64,000 bases of DNA from Rosenbergiella epipactidis (GTDB lineage Bacteria > Pseudomonadota > Gammaproteobacteria > Enterobacterales > Enterobacteriaceae), in assembly GCF_018494055.1 (NCBI RefSeq), contig NZ_JABBFQ010000002.1, forward strand, positions 1 through 64,000, read 5' to 3'. Position 1 is the first letter of the stretch. Each line of letters opens with the position of its first letter. The notes under the pieces were generated by a model. That model was not told where the DNA came from, did not search any database, and saw nothing but the letters and a program-made list of their open reading frames with translations. Below are positions 31,025 through 40,764 of this stretch, one piece after another. A program made the position numbers and the translations under genes.

Positions 31025-33676
31025 ATGAGCGTGCCTGTTCCTCAAGCTTTGACTGAATTAATCCACGTTCCAGACAGCTGGCAAGATAATCAATTGCAGC
31101 GTGACAGCATTAAAGCCGCTTTAGACCACTTCCAGCAATGCTCCGCCGAAGCCTTTGATCAAAGCGTGGCCGTTGATGAACTTATCGCTGCACGTAGCCA
31201 TTTTATCGATCATCTCCTTCAGCGGCTTTGGACCTACTATCAGCTCAGTGAATTGACCGAACTGGCGTTAGTTGCCGTCGGGGGCTATGGCCGTCAAGAA
31301 TTACTACCACTCTCTGATATCGATTTGTTAATTCTGAGTCGCCAGCCGCTTACTCCAGTGCAAGCCCAGCATATAAGCGAGCTTATCACCCTGCTTTGGG
31401 ATGTAAAACTTGAGGTTGGGCAAAGCGTACGCACACTTGAGGAGTGTCTCACTGAGGGGCTGGCCGACTTAACGATTGCCACCAATTTAATCGAATCGAG
31501 AATGTTGATCGGTGATGTCTCGCTATTTCTTGAGCTGAAAAAAAATATATTTAGCGAAGAATTCTGGCCCTCTGTCCACTTTTTCTCAGCAAAAATTAAA
31601 GAGCAAACCGAACGCCACCTTCGCTATCACGGTACGAGTTATAACCTAGAGCCCGATATCAAAAGCAGCCCGGGAGGATTACGCGATATCCATATGTTGC
31701 AATGGGTTGCACATCGCCACTTCGGCGCGACATCCTTAGATAATATGGTGCAATTCGGTTTTCTTACCGACGAAGAGCGCGATGAACTTAAAACATGTCA
31801 ATCATTCCTCTGGCGGTTACGTTTTGCCTTGCATCAAACCCTCACCCGCTATGACAATCGGTTGTTGTTTGATCGCCAACTCTCTGTCGCAACCCGCCTT
31901 AATTATCTCGGTGAAGGCAATACCCCCGTTGAAAAGATGATGAAGGATTACTATCGTGTGACGCGTCGTATCCGCGAGCTTAATACGATGTTATTGCAGC
32001 TGTTTGATGAAGCGATACTCACTCTACCGACCACGGAACGCCCCCGCCCTATCGATGACCTTTTTCGATTAAGAGGTGATCTGATCGAACTACGAGATAG
32101 CCAAAGCTTTACTCAATCACCCGAAACGATCTTAAAAATGTTTCTCGTGATGGTTCGTCATCCAGAAATCACTGGCATCTATTCAGCAACCTTGCGTCAA
32201 CTGCGCTTAGCGCTACAGCAACTGGAAAAACCGCTCTGTGATATCGCGGCCGCCAGACCGCTTTTTCTCGAAATTTTAAGCAGTAGCGGAGCAGTAAGTC
32301 GTGCATTAATGCCGATGCACCACCATGGCGTATTAGCAGCTTATCTGCCGCAGTGGGAGTCGATAGTCGGTCAGATGCAGTTCGATCTATTCCACGCTTA
32401 TACTGTCGATGAGCACACCATGCGGGTACTTCAGAAGCTAGAAAGTTTTGGTAGAGAAGAGGTCCGCCCACAGCACCCATTATGCGTAGAAATTTGGCAG
32501 CGGTCGCCTAATCACCTAATTTTAATTATTGCGGCTATCTTTCACGATATTGCGAAGGGCCGAGGGGGCGACCACAGCCTGCTCGGGGCCGAAGATGTTC
32601 ACGCTTTTGCAAAGCTGCATCAACTCAACTCGCGCGACAGTGACCTGATTGCTTGGTTGGTCGAGCATCACCTTTTGATGTCCGTCACCGCGCAACGCCG
32701 AGATATTCAAGACCCAGAAGTTATTCGCCAATTCTCTGAAATAATGGTTAATGAACGCCAACTCAAGTTCTTAACCTGCCTGACTGTCGCAGATATTTGT
32801 GCGACCAATGAGAGTCTGTGGAACAGCTGGAAACAGAGCTTATTACGTGAGCTCTTCTTTGCAACAGAAAAACAGCTACGTCGTGGCAAAGATAAACGCC
32901 CCGATCTTCGTTCGCGGGTTAGGCATAATCGCCAACAAGCGCTAGCACTATTGCGTATGAACGATGTGGATGAAAATCGCCTTTTCCATTTATGGAATCG
33001 CTGTCGAGCAGATTATTTCTTACGTCATACGCCGACACAATTAGCTTGGCATGCACAGCACTTGCTCAAACATAGGTTATCCGAACCCTTAGTGTTGATT
33101 AGCCCACAATCTGCCCGGGGTGGAACAGAGATATTTATCTGGAGCCCAGACCGCGCCTATTTATTCGCTACGGTTGCCGGTGAATTAGATAGAAGAAACT
33201 TAAGTGTTCACGATGCCCAAATTTTTACTAACCGTGATGGAATGGCGATGGATACGTTTATTGTCCTTGATCCAGAGGGTTCCCCTTTAGCGCCAGATCG
33301 TCATGCCTCAATTATTCAAGGTCTAACGCAATCGTTACAGCAAGAGAAATGGATAATACCGAAAACAAGACGGTCATCATCACGCTTACGCCACTTCACC
33401 GTTGAAACGCGAGTGCACTATTTACCTGGTCATACCGACCGAAGGACATATTTAGAGCTTGTTGCCTTAGACCAACCCGGTTTATTAGCGCAGATTGGCG
33501 CGATATTTGCCGAGCTTGATATTTCTCTCCACGGTGCTCGAATCAGTACAATTGGTGAGCGTGTTGAAGATTTATTCATTCTTGCCGACAACGAACGCCG
33601 TGGATTGAGTAAAAAAATGCGCGAGCAACTGCGTCAAAGGTTGACAGAGACCCTCAATCCAACCGATAAAATATAG
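31025..33676 (+). CDS. glnD: Bifunctional uridylyltransferase / uridylyl-removing enzyme (PII)
   Basis: Senses glutamine and modifies or demodifies the PII proteins GlnB and GlnK, setting nitrogen regulation. The 883-residue protein has a nucleotidyltransferase domain ([19 protein letters not shown], about 81-99) and a GlnD-type linker. The HD hydrolase domain holds [16 protein letters not shown] (about 500-515). Two ACT domains at the C-terminus (about 700-880) bind glutamine. E. coli GlnD has 890 residues. Confidence 0.97.
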   Translation: MSVPVPQALTELIHVPDSWQDNQLQRDSIKAALDHFQQCSAEAFDQSVAVDELIAARSHFIDHLLQRLWTYYQLSELTELALVAVGGYGRQELLPLSDIDLLILSRQPLTPVQAQHISELITLLWDVKLEVGQSVRTLEECLTEGLADLTIATNLIESRMLIGDVSLFLELKKNIFSEEFWPSVHFFSAKIKEQTERHLRYHGTSYNLEPDIKSSPGGLRDIHMLQWVAHRHFGATSLDNMVQFGFLTDEERDELKTCQSFLWRLRFALHQTLTRYDNRLLFDRQLSVATRLNYLGEGNTPVEKMMKDYYRVTRRIRELNTMLLQLFDEAILTLPTTERPRPIDDLFRLRGDLIELRDSQSFTQSPETILKMFLVMVRHPEITGIYSATLRQLRLALQQLEKPLCDIAAARPLFLEILSSSGAVSRALMPMHHHGVLAAYLPQWESIVGQMQFDLFHAYTVDEHTMRVLQKLESFGREEVRPQHPLCVEIWQRSPNHLILIIAAIFHDIAKGRGGDHSLLGAEDVHAFAKLHQLNSRDSDLIAWLVEHHLLMSVTAQRRDIQDPEVIRQFSEIMVNERQLKFLTCLTVADICATNESLWNSWKQSLLRELFFATEKQLRRGKDKRPDLRSRVRHNRQQALALLRMNDVDENRLFHLWNRCRADYFLRHTPTQLAWHAQHLLKHRLSEPLVLISPQSARGGTEIFIWSPDRAYLFATVAGELDRRNLSVHDAQIFTNRDGMAMDTFIVLDPEGSPLAPDRHASIIQGLTQSLQQEKWIIPKTRRSSSRLRHFTVETRVHYLPGHTDRRTYLELVALDQPGLLAQIGAIFAELDISLHGARISTIGERVEDLFILADNERRGLSKKMREQLRQRLTETLNPTDKI

Positions 33677-33694
33677 TTCAAGGAAGATCGTAAT

Positions 33695-33718
33695 GGGTAA
33701 AGTCTTTACGCTTTACCC
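33695..33718 (+). terminator. Hairpin between glnD and dapD
   Basis: GGGTAAAG (33695-33702) pairs with CTTTACCC (33711-33718) around an eight-base loop. No T tract follows, so it may be a weak or Rho-assisted terminator, or only an mRNA stabiliser. Confidence 0.4.
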
Positions 33719-33781
33719 CACACTGGTAGTTGAGTTTTATTTACTGCTTACTTAGACAATGAGAATTTTTGGGAAATTATG

Positions 33782-34609
33782 ATGCAACAGTTAGAAAAAA
33801 TTATCGAAGCTGCTTTTGAACGCCGTGCAGAAATCACGCCTAACAATGTTGACGCCGAAACGCGCGATGCCGTAAATCAAATCATTCAGCTGATCGATAA
33901 AGGTGAAGTACGTGTCGCCGAGAAAATTGACGGGGAGTGGGTAACGCATCAGTGGCTAAAAAAAGCAGTGCTTCTTTCGTTTCGCATCAATGATAACCAA
34001 GTGATGGATGGCGCTGAAACCCGCTATTTCGATAAAGTCCCTTTAAAATTCGCTGACTACGATGACGCGCGTTTCCGTCAAGAAGGCTTACGTGTTGTCC
34101 CGCCTGCCGCCGTGCGTCAAGGCGCTTATATTGCACGTAACACAGTCTTAATGCCTTCCTATGTCAACATTGGTGCCTACGTCGACGAGGGAACAATGGT
34201 CGATACTTGGGTGACCGTAGGATCCTGTGCGCAAATCGGTAAAAATGTTCACCTTTCGGGTGGCGTAGGCATCGGTGGAGTATTAGAGCCGCTGCAAGCA
34301 AATCCAACGATCATCGAAGACAACTGCTTTATTGGTGCACGTTCTGAAATCGTCGAAGGTGTTATCGTTGAAGAAGGCTCTGTTATTTCCATGGGTGTTT
34401 ATATCAGCCAAAGCACGCGTATTTATGATCGTGAAACCGGTGAAGTCTTCTTTGGCCGCGTGCCTGCAGGCTCAGTCGTTGTTTCAGGGAGCATGCCAGC
34501 AAAAGACGGTAGCCACAGCCTTTACTGTGCCGTTATCGTGAAGAAAGTTGATGCGAAAACACACGCTAAAGTCGGCGTGAATGAGTTACTTCGTAGTATT
34601 GAAGATTAA
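33782..34609 (+). CDS. dapD: 2,3,4,5-tetrahydropyridine-2,6-dicarboxylate N-succinyltransferase
   Basis: Succinylates tetrahydrodipicolinate in the diaminopimelate/lysine pathway. The 275-residue protein has an N-terminal helical domain ([18 protein letters not shown]). A left-handed beta-helix of hexapeptide repeats follows ([24 protein letters not shown] ... [16 protein letters not shown]), then a C-terminal strand region. Two adjacent ATGs exist (33779 and 33782); the second matches the E. coli start. Confidence 0.96.
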   Translation: MQQLEKIIEAAFERRAEITPNNVDAETRDAVNQIIQLIDKGEVRVAEKIDGEWVTHQWLKKAVLLSFRINDNQVMDGAETRYFDKVPLKFADYDDARFRQEGLRVVPPAAVRQGAYIARNTVLMPSYVNIGAYVDEGTMVDTWVTVGSCAQIGKNVHLSGGVGIGGVLEPLQANPTIIEDNCFIGARSEIVEGVIVEEGSVISMGVYISQSTRIYDRETGEVFFGRVPAGSVVVSGSMPAKDGSHSLYCAVIVKKVDAKTHAKVGVNELLRSIED

Positions 34610-34679
34610 TTGTTCCACTCGCTTCTTGTCTACGATGTGATTGATTCTGGACAAAGGTGAACTCAAGAGGTTAACAACT

Positions 34680-35057
34680 ATGTTTGAGAATTTAAAAAGC
34701 TTAGGGATCACCCATCCTGAAGAAATCGATCGCTATAATCTTCGCCAAGAAGCCCATCACGATATTTTAAAGATTTATTTTAGGAAGGATAAAGGTGAGT
34801 TTTTCGCGAAAAGCGTCAAATTTAAATATCCCCGCCAAAATGAGTCGGCTGAGCATTTATCGGATAACGATACGCAACAGATCAATCCCAATCTCTCTTA
34901 TGTGATTGAAGAACTGGATCAGTTGTGCCAGCAAAATCCTTTAGAAGTCGATTTGAAAAATAAAATTCTGGAAGACCTTCGTCATTTGGAGGCGGTCGTC
35001 TCTAATAAGATCGCTGAGATTGAAGCGGATCTCGATCGACTCACTCGCTTTAAATAA
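34680..35057 (+). CDS. yaeH: DUF3461 family protein YaeH
   Basis: A 125-residue protein of the YaeH/UPF0325 family, recognised by [28 protein letters not shown] and [16 protein letters not shown]. Its C-terminal half is coiled-coil-like ([30 protein letters not shown]). Function is unknown. ATG 34680 gives the conserved N-terminus [10 protein letters not shown]. It follows dapD as in E. coli and ends at a hairpin terminator. Confidence 0.92.
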   Translation: MFENLKSLGITHPEEIDRYNLRQEAHHDILKIYFRKDKGEFFAKSVKFKYPRQNESAEHLSDNDTQQINPNLSYVIEELDQLCQQNPLEVDLKNKILEDLRHLEAVVSNKIAEIEADLDRLTRFK

Positions 35058-35070
35058 TCGTAGATAAAAA

Positions 35071-35096
35071 AAATCCCGCTCAATGCGGGATTTTCT
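35071..35096 (+). terminator. Rho-independent terminator after yaeH
   Basis: AAATCCCGC (35071-35079) pairs with GCGGGATTT (35085-35093) and is followed by TCTTATG, with an A run on the 5' side. It lies between yaeH and the convergent csp gene. Confidence 0.8.
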
Positions 35097-35164
35097 TATG
35101 TGATAATTAACTGCTCCGGTCAACACCTTCATCGCTATCGTAACTATCACAACATCTCAATTAT

Positions 35165-35377
35165 TTAGAGAGCAACAACGTTTGCAGCAGAAGGTCCTTT
35201 CGCGCCGTTCTCGATTGAGAATTCGACTTTTTGGCCTTCGTCTAACGTTTTAAAATCGTTGCTTTGGATTGCAGAGAAGTGAACAAACACGTCTTTGCTA
35301 CCGTCTACAGGAGAGATAAAACCAAAACCTTTACCTGCATCAAACCACTTTACTAAACCAGTCATCTTAGTAGACAT
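35165..35377 (-). CDS. CspA-family cold-shock protein (RNA chaperone)
   Basis: A 70-residue cold-shock-domain protein. RNP1 is KGFGFI (residues 16-21) and RNP2 is VFVHF (30-34); the C-terminus [13 protein letters not shown] is typical. The N-terminus [12 protein letters not shown] resembles cold-inducible CspA/CspG rather than CspE/CspC. Such proteins melt mRNA secondary structure at low temperature. Its long leader carries the cspA-type start and cold box (see 35378-35551), which supports cold induction. E. coli has cdaR between degP and yaeH, so this gene's location differs. Confidence 0.92.
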   Translation of the reverse strand: MSTKMTGLVKWFDAGKGFGFISPVDGSKDVFVHFSAIQSNDFKTLDEGQKVEFSIENGAKGPSAANVVAL

Positions 35378-35551
35378 CGTTAAATCCTTACTTATCGATC
35401 CGCTCAGAATGGCGAATCTGATCTGCTATACAGTAAATAGCTTATGGTCACTTTAAAAGGAGGCTCATGAGAAAGGGTATCGACGGATAACGCTTGAAAT
35501 GAAGACTGCTTTACTAAATTTGCTTGCATAAGGTCTGTACTACAAACCGAT
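35378..35551 (-). ncRNA. cspA-type 5' untranslated thermosensor leader
   Basis: The roughly 174-nt leader begins CGGTTTG, like the E. coli cspA mRNA. It contains TGTAGTACAGA (35544-35534), matching 9 of 11 bases of the cold box TGACGTACAGA. Further in, GTTATCCGTCGATACCC matches the corresponding E. coli block GTTATCGTTGATACCCC. In E. coli cspA this leader refolds with temperature and controls stability and translation. Extent is inferred from the promoter position. Confidence 0.75.
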
Positions 35552-35557
35552 GCCTCT

Positions 35558-35587
35558 ATATTAAACATAATTTTTGTATTTGCACAA
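35558..35587 (-). promoter_or_regulatory. Promoter of the cspA-like gene
   Basis: On the minus strand, TTGTGC (35587-35582) and TAATAT (35563-35558) are spaced 18 bp. The predicted start at about 35551 gives a transcript opening ATCGGTTTG, matching the known cspA 5' end. An A/T-rich tract lies upstream. Confidence 0.65.
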
Positions 35588-35622
35588 CTATTTTATCAAC
35601 TAAATTTTATGCACTGCCTTAA

Positions 35623-35651
35623 CACAGCCCACTATGAAGGAGTGGGCTGTG
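35623..35651 (-). terminator. Strong hairpin downstream of degP
   Basis: An 11-bp perfect stem, CACAGCCCACT with AGTGGGCTGTG, closes a seven-base loop. It is 18 bp past the degP stop and before the csp promoter. There is no T run on the minus strand, so it may be an imperfect terminator or a 3'-end stabiliser. Confidence 0.6.
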
Positions 35652-35669
35652 GCGAGAATAAACCTGTCT

Positions 35670-37097
35670 CTATTGAGCCAGTAAATACAATACAGCGTTT
35701 CCACGCTTGATATTTAGGGCTAGCACGGCAGGTTTTGTATCGAGTACCTTGCGGAGTTCTCCTAGGTTAGCGATCGATTGCTGATTAACCCCAAGAATCA
35801 CATCGCCTTTGCGTAAACCAATCCGCGCAGCGGTAGAGCCGGCTTTGACCGCATCCACATGTACGCCCTTTTGCCCGTCGCTGACCGAATTGCTTAACTC
35901 TGCACCTTCAATTCCGGCATAAATCGTTGCTGAAGAGACATTATCTTGACGGCTCTGTTGCAGTTCGAGCGTGACATTAACCGGTTTACCATCACGAATG
36001 ACGCCGAGTGCCAGCTTAGTGCCGACAGGTAATGATCCGACTTCCGCCCGTAGGGCGGCAAAGCTGTTTAACGGCTTACCGTTCATCGACACAATCACGT
36101 CACCCGGTTTCATCCCCGCTTTTTCAGCTGAAGAATTGGGCAATACTTGGCTAATGAAGGCGCCACGCTGAGCATTAACATGAATGGCTTTTGCCAATTC
36201 AGAATTAAGCTCTGTACCCATGATCCCCAATTCCCCGCGCTTCACCTGACCATATTCAATCATCTGCGCCGTAAGGTTTTTCACCATATTGCTTGGGATA
36301 GCAAAGCCAATACCAATGTTACCGCCGTCTGGCGCGAGGATCGCGGTATTAATACCGATTAATTCACCATTAAGATTAACCAGCGCGCCCCCCGAATTTC
36401 CCCGGTTTATAGCGGCATCGGTTTGAATAAAGTTCTCGTAATTATCTACATTCAGGCCGCTGCGGCCGAGTGCTGAGACGATCCCTGAAGTGACAGTCTC
36501 ACCTAATCCATAGGGGTTACCAATCGCAACGGTATAATCGCCAACTTGGAGATTATCAGAGTCAGCCATCTTAATGGCGGTCAAATTGGTCGCGTCTTTA
36601 AGTTGGATTAAGGCGATATCGGAACGCGGATCTTTACCTATAACTTTGGCCTCGAAGCGGCGTCCATCGCTCAATTGAACGGTAATTTTCGAGGCATTAT
36701 CGACTACATGATTATTCGTCACCACGTAACCTTTTTCGGCATTAATCACCACCCCTGAACCTAACGCCCTAAACTTCTCTTGCTGTCCACCCTGTCCTTG
36801 CCCTTGATTCGGCGTTTGGCAAAGTGGTGAATTCATGAAAGGTGAGCCTTGCTGGCAAAAGGGCGTCATGTCGCCAAAAAACTGCTGAAACTGCTGGTTA
36901 GCTTGATTTTTTACGGTAGTCGAGCCTTCGACACTAATGCTCACCACGGAAGGCATAATTTTTTGCAGCATCGGCGCGAGACTAGGCATTTGTTGGCTAT
37001 CGGCCGATGCAGTTTGTGCCGCACTGACACTGGCTGAACCCAATGCTAAACTGAGGCTGAGTGCAACCATACTGAGTGATAAAATATTTTTTTTCAT
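35670..37097 (-). CDS. degP: Periplasmic serine protease/chaperone DegP
   Basis: HtrA-family protease degrading misfolded periplasmic and outer-membrane proteins. The 475-residue precursor has a Sec signal peptide (about 1-26) and a trypsin-like domain. The triad is His (TNNHVVDNA), Asp (DPRSDIALI) and Ser (NRGNSGGAL). Two PDZ domains follow (about 280-470). The two-cysteine LA loop is present (FCQQG and LCQT). E. coli DegP has 474 residues. Confidence 0.97.
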   Translation of the reverse strand: MKKNILSLSMVALSLSLALGSASVSAAQTASADSQQMPSLAPMLQKIMPSVVSISVEGSTTVKNQANQQFQQFFGDMTPFCQQGSPFMNSPLCQTPNQGQGQGGQQEKFRALGSGVVINAEKGYVVTNNHVVDNASKITVQLSDGRRFEAKVIGKDPRSDIALIQLKDATNLTAIKMADSDNLQVGDYTVAIGNPYGLGETVTSGIVSALGRSGLNVDNYENFIQTDAAINRGNSGGALVNLNGELIGINTAILAPDGGNIGIGFAIPSNMVKNLTAQMIEYGQVKRGELGIMGTELNSELAKAIHVNAQRGAFISQVLPNSSAEKAGMKPGDVIVSMNGKPLNSFAALRAEVGSLPVGTKLALGVIRDGKPVNVTLELQQSRQDNVSSATIYAGIEGAELSNSVSDGQKGVHVDAVKAGSTAARIGLRKGDVILGVNQQSIANLGELRKVLDTKPAVLALNIKRGNAVLYLLAQ

Positions 37098-37148
37098 AGT
37101 CGGATTCTCTTATTTTTACTTTCCTGCATTATTGCTGTGATGACTCAC

Positions 37149-37177
37149 TTAAGAATGAATGTATACCAATTAGTTCC
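37149..37177 (-). promoter_or_regulatory. Sigma-E-like promoter of degP
   Basis: On the minus strand, GGAACT (37177-37172) and TCTTAA (37154-37149) are 17 bp apart (16 if the -35 is read as GGAACTA). This resembles the sigma-E consensus GGAACTT/TCTGA, and degP is a classical sigma-E gene. The predicted start would lie about 45 bp before the degP ATG. Confidence 0.6.
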
Positions 37178-37228
37178 TTCTCAGCTCCCTGTAAAAACGT
37201 AAAAATATATTTGAATTCTTGACACTCT

Positions 37229-38701
37229 CTAGACGAAATCGACAGCCATCAAACGGCGGTATTCTTCCCAAGCATAGAGGTCCGTCATACCGCTTACATA
37301 ATCTTGAATTAAACGATACCGGTAGTAGCGCTCCCACAGCATTAAGGTCGAATGGGGAAGATGTTGACGCTGCTGTAAATGGTGACAATAGGCTTTGCAA
37401 TGCTTATCCGATAAGCGGTGAAAAAGTCGGGTTTCAATCGGGTAACCGGGTAATTCGTCTTCGGTAATCAGTCGATGAAAATTATCATAAGAGAGCAGCA
37501 GCATCGGCTGATAGATATCTAACAGCCCTCGAATCACTCGATAACCCTGTAGCTCTAATTGCTCCACTTCCGAGTGCCGAAAAACATGTTTACGCGCCAC
37601 TCTTTTAAACATCGCTAATAATCGCCCGGCATCCCCTTGGTCTTCGAGCAGGGCATGATTAAAGCTTCCTGCAAATATCTCAGGGAGATGATCAATAAAG
37701 CGCTGTACGGCATGTTTGACAAGCTCTCGCTGCACATGCACACGTAAGGACATAAAAAATTGATCGCCTTTACTCCGCCGTTTCTTCGTTTTCGCTTCAC
37801 TCCACGCTTCTTCTACCGTGCGCGAAAATAAATCATTAGGCTGTACAGCCCCCCACTCCGTGGCTAAATACCCATAAAGTGCGTCGACATTGAAAATGGC
37901 TTTCTCCACGGCATCGTCTAAATCGGCGATACAATAAGAAATATCGTCTGCGGCTTCCATAATGTAAGTCAAAGGAAAGCGATGAAACTCAGCGAGTTGC
38001 GTTTCTTTTCTCAGCTTCTCGATGTAGGGTTCTTCTGATAGGTAGAACCCCGGTTTCTTCATCAATGTTGAATAGGCTTCTGGTTTTTCACCTTGCCACC
38101 AAGCCGGGGCGGTGTACTTCATAATACAAGCGACTTGGGCATAGCTAAGATTAAGCTGTAAAATAGTGTGCACTAAGCGAATACCCTGTGCATTGCCCTC
38201 AAAATGGCTGAGATCGGTACGGATCTTGGCAATCAACGGGGTAAGTTGGGGATCCTCGTTATTAACACCGGGAATGCCTACCGCTAAGTGCTCCTGAAAC
38301 CAATCTTTCAGAGCCGCTTCCCCAAAGTGTCCAAAAGGCGGATTCCCCACATCGTGCAGTAAGCAGGCCATCTCAACTAAGCTCTCAAAACTGCGGGCAA
38401 AATTTTCAAGACCGAAGTGTTCAAGTCCAGATTGCCGCTGCAGTTTCAATAAGATTTCGCGGGCGATATAGCGTCCTGCCTGCTGAACTTCAAGAGAGTG
38501 CGTCAGCCGCGAGCGAACAGAGGCATTACGTTCTAAAGGGAAGACTTGGGTTTTTTGCTGTAAACGCCGTAACGCTGCGGAATGGATGATACGCCCGCGA
38601 TCGCTTTCAAAAACCCGACTAATTTGTTCTTCTGTCTCAGGAATACGTCCATTATTAAAAGGTCTTTTAACGCTAATCTTGTCTTTAAAATTAATCCTCA
38701 C
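37229..38701 (-). CDS. dgt: Deoxyguanosine triphosphate triphosphohydrolase
   Basis: Hydrolyses dGTP to deoxyguanosine and tripolyphosphate, shaping dNTP pools. The 490-residue HD-domain protein shows [17 protein letters not shown], the HD pair in [16 protein letters not shown] (about residues 114-129) and [20 protein letters not shown]. coli Dgt has 505 residues. It precedes degP on the same strand with 131 bp between, and diverges from mtn. Confidence 0.96.
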   Translation of the reverse strand: MRINFKDKISVKRPFNNGRIPETEEQISRVFESDRGRIIHSAALRRLQQKTQVFPLERNASVRSRLTHSLEVQQAGRYIAREILLKLQRQSGLEHFGLENFARSFESLVEMACLLHDVGNPPFGHFGEAALKDWFQEHLAVGIPGVNNEDPQLTPLIAKIRTDLSHFEGNAQGIRLVHTILQLNLSYAQVACIMKYTAPAWWQGEKPEAYSTLMKKPGFYLSEEPYIEKLRKETQLAEFHRFPLTYIMEAADDISYCIADLDDAVEKAIFNVDALYGYLATEWGAVQPNDLFSRTVEEAWSEAKTKKRRSKGDQFFMSLRVHVQRELVKHAVQRFIDHLPEIFAGSFNHALLEDQGDAGRLLAMFKRVARKHVFRHSEVEQLELQGYRVIRGLLDIYQPMLLLSYDNFHRLITEDELPGYPIETRLFHRLSDKHCKAYCHHLQQRQHLPHSTLMLWERYYRYRLIQDYVSGMTDLYAWEEYRRLMAVDFV

Positions 38702-38796
38702 CCTCTCCTCCCCTCAGACGACATTAATTCCTTCTTACACCGTGATAGACTATGCTAACTCACATAATTGAATCCACCGTTTTAGTAGGAAATACC

Positions 38797-39489
38797 ATGA
38801 AGATAGGCATTATTGGAGCGATGGAGCAAGAAGTTACTCTGCTCCGCGATAAAATCGAACAACGCCAAACGATCAGTTTAGCGGGGTGTGAGATCTATAC
38901 CGGTACACTGCATGGCGTCGACATTGCGCTATTGAAATCAGGGATTGGTAAAACATCTGCCGCATTAGGGACGACATTGTTACTTCAACTCTGCAAACCT
39001 GATGTGATCATCAATACCGGCTCAGCCGGTGGCTTAGAGAGTAGCCTTAAAATCGGTGATATCGTGGTCTCAAGTGAAGTGCGCTATCACGATGCGGACG
39101 TCACCGCATTCGGTTACGAGCCTGGTCAAATGGCTGGCTGTCCCGCAGCTTTCCAAGCGGACGAAAAGCTTATCTCGACGGTAAAAACGTGCGCGGCTGA
39201 CTTAGCGCTACACACCGTCACTGGGTTAGTCGTCAGTGGTGATGCATTCGTTAATGGGGCTGAAACCCTGTCTCGTATTCGCACGACTTTCCCGCAAGCC
39301 ATTGCGGTGGAAATGGAAGCGACGGCGATAGGCCATGTCTGCCATCAATTTAAGACACCTTTCGTGGTTGTGCGCTCGATCTCCGATGTGGCCGATCAAG
39401 CCTCTCATTTAAGTTTCGACGAATTCCTGACCATTGCCGCCCAACAGTCATCGTTATTGGTCGAAGCAATTGTTAAGAAACTCGGCTAA
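38797..39489 (+). CDS. mtn: 5'-methylthioadenosine/S-adenosylhomocysteine nucleosidase
   Basis: Cleaves adenine from MTA and SAH, recycling by-products of S-adenosylmethionine reactions. The 230-residue protein has the [10 protein letters not shown] start, NTGSAGGL, and the catalytic region SGDAFVNG ... [12 protein letters not shown] ... RSISDVAD with the active-site Glu and Asp. ATG 38797 is the conserved start. In E. coli btuF and yadS follow; neither is found here. Confidence 0.96.
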   Translation: MKIGIIGAMEQEVTLLRDKIEQRQTISLAGCEIYTGTLHGVDIALLKSGIGKTSAALGTTLLLQLCKPDVIINTGSAGGLESSLKIGDIVVSSEVRYHDADVTAFGYEPGQMAGCPAAFQADEKLISTVKTCAADLALHTVTGLVVSGDAFVNGAETLSRIRTTFPQAIAVEMEATAIGHVCHQFKTPFVVVRSISDVADQASHLSFDEFLTIAAQQSSLLVEAIVKKLG

Positions 39490-39499
39490 TGTCGAAAAA

Positions 39500-39522
39500 A
39501 AATCCCGCTCTACGCGGGATTT
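39500..39522 (+). terminator. Hairpin terminator after mtn
   Basis: AAATCCCGC (39500-39508) pairs with GCGGGATTT (39514-39522) with a five-base loop. The A run precedes rather than a T run following, so it may work better on the minus strand, for the convergent reductase gene. Confidence 0.65.
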
Positions 39523-39574
39523 ATCAACTATAAAACTTTACGCTAACTCACAAATTAGCCGTAAAAAATTCACA

Positions 39575-40666
39575 TTAGCCCGACGTATTTTTAAAATCGG
39601 GTATGATCTTTTTATCAATCAGTTGATCGAACAACCGATAGAAACTTTGCTCGGTGGATTGATAATCCATAAACCCAGCTAACCGGCTCTTCGTCATATC
39701 AGTGAAGGCCTCGAAAGGTCGGCCAAGATCGGCGTCGGTGTGCCACCATGACGCAAGCTTATCCACCTGTTTCGTCTGTAACTGGTATTTCTCCGCGATC
39801 GCTGCCCACAACTGCGGGGCATCAGCCTGCTGCATTGTTGTATCAAGTGGCGTTGCGTGACCTGGATAAGCACCAGACTCAATGCCAAAATAATTCGCCA
39901 GCCGCGGCCATAACCATTTCCAGCGAAAATGCTCGCCATTAACGATGTTGAACGCTTCATTCTGTGCATCGACGGCGTCTGTCGCCCAGACCAATTGACG
40001 GGCTAAAATTCCTGCATCCGTAACATCTGAAACGCCCTGCCACTGTTCAGGAGAGCCTGGGAAAACAAAAGGCCATCCTTGTTCACGGCAGAGTGCCGCG
40101 TACACCGCGAGGGTCTGCCCCATATTCATCGCATTACCTTGAGCAGCCCCAATCACTGTGTGTGGGCGATGCACGCTCCAGCGATAGCCATAACGTTCAG
40201 CCCCGGCAAAGATCTCATCCTCCTGCGCATAGTAAAAATTATCCACAGGTTGGCGTGGTTGCTCTTCTCTAAACGGCGTAATAACAGTTTCCGCTGCGCC
40301 GTAAGCCTCGAAAGGTCCCAGATAATGCTTAAGCCCAGTGACCAGTGCCACATGACTGCTGGCTAAGCGATCGCCTAGCGCATCGATAACATGCCGTACG
40401 ATTGCCCCGTTGACACGGATATTTGCTTTCTCATTTTCTTGGCGGGACCACACAGTAAAAAATACCGCATCCGGTCGCTGATCACTTAGCGCGGCAGTCA
40501 CCTGCTCCGCGGAGGTGAGATCGGCAGTGAGCCCATGCACACCTTCAGGTAAAGGTGACTGCCCGCGAGAGAGACCCGTCACCTCCCACCCTTGTTGCAT
40601 TAGCTCAAAAGCGAGAGCGCTACCTGTAATACCACTACAACCAATAATAAGTGCTTTTTTTTGCAT
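39575..40666 (-). CDS. PRISE-type NAD(P)H-dependent 1,4-enone reductase (SDR family)
   Basis: A 363-residue extended short-chain dehydrogenase. The N-terminus has the Rossmann motif GCSGITG (residues 9-15), and Arg34 (LSRG) suggests NADPH. TGLKHYLGPF (110-119) and NFYYAQED (143-150) match the signature Lys and Tyr of the progesterone 5-beta-reductase/iridoid synthase-like (PRISE) group. Members reduce activated C=C bonds of enones; the substrate here is unknown. It is divergently paired with a LysR regulator, 98 bp away, that probably controls it. E. coli K-12 has no counterpart at this locus. Confidence 0.8.
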   Translation of the reverse strand: MQKKALIIGCSGITGSALAFELMQQGWEVTGLSRGQSPLPEGVHGLTADLTSAEQVTAALSDQRPDAVFFTVWSRQENEKANIRVNGAIVRHVIDALGDRLASSHVALVTGLKHYLGPFEAYGAAETVITPFREEQPRQPVDNFYYAQEDEIFAGAERYGYRWSVHRPHTVIGAAQGNAMNMGQTLAVYAALCREQGWPFVFPGSPEQWQGVSDVTDAGILARQLVWATDAVDAQNEAFNIVNGEHFRWKWLWPRLANYFGIESGAYPGHATPLDTTMQQADAPQLWAAIAEKYQLQTKQVDKLASWWHTDADLGRPFEAFTDMTKSRLAGFMDYQSTEQSFYRLFDQLIDKKIIPDFKNTSG

Positions 40667-40680
40667 GGAACCTCCAAAAG

Positions 40681-40731
40681 TAAGTTTATCTTATTAGCTT
40701 AGCCGAGAATTAAATGCTTATCTGAGGTAAG
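40681..40731. promoter_or_regulatory. Candidate LysR operator between reductase and regulator
   Basis: Two inverted repeats with the T-N11-A spacing of LysR sites lie in the 98-bp divergent gap. One is TAAGTTTATCTTA (40681-40693) and the other CTTATCTGAGGTAAG (40717-40731). They use the same CTTA/TAAG half-sites. No binding data; inference from pattern and context. Confidence 0.45.
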
Positions 40732-40764
40732 ATTTCACATTACTTTTGAATAGAATTCACAAAT

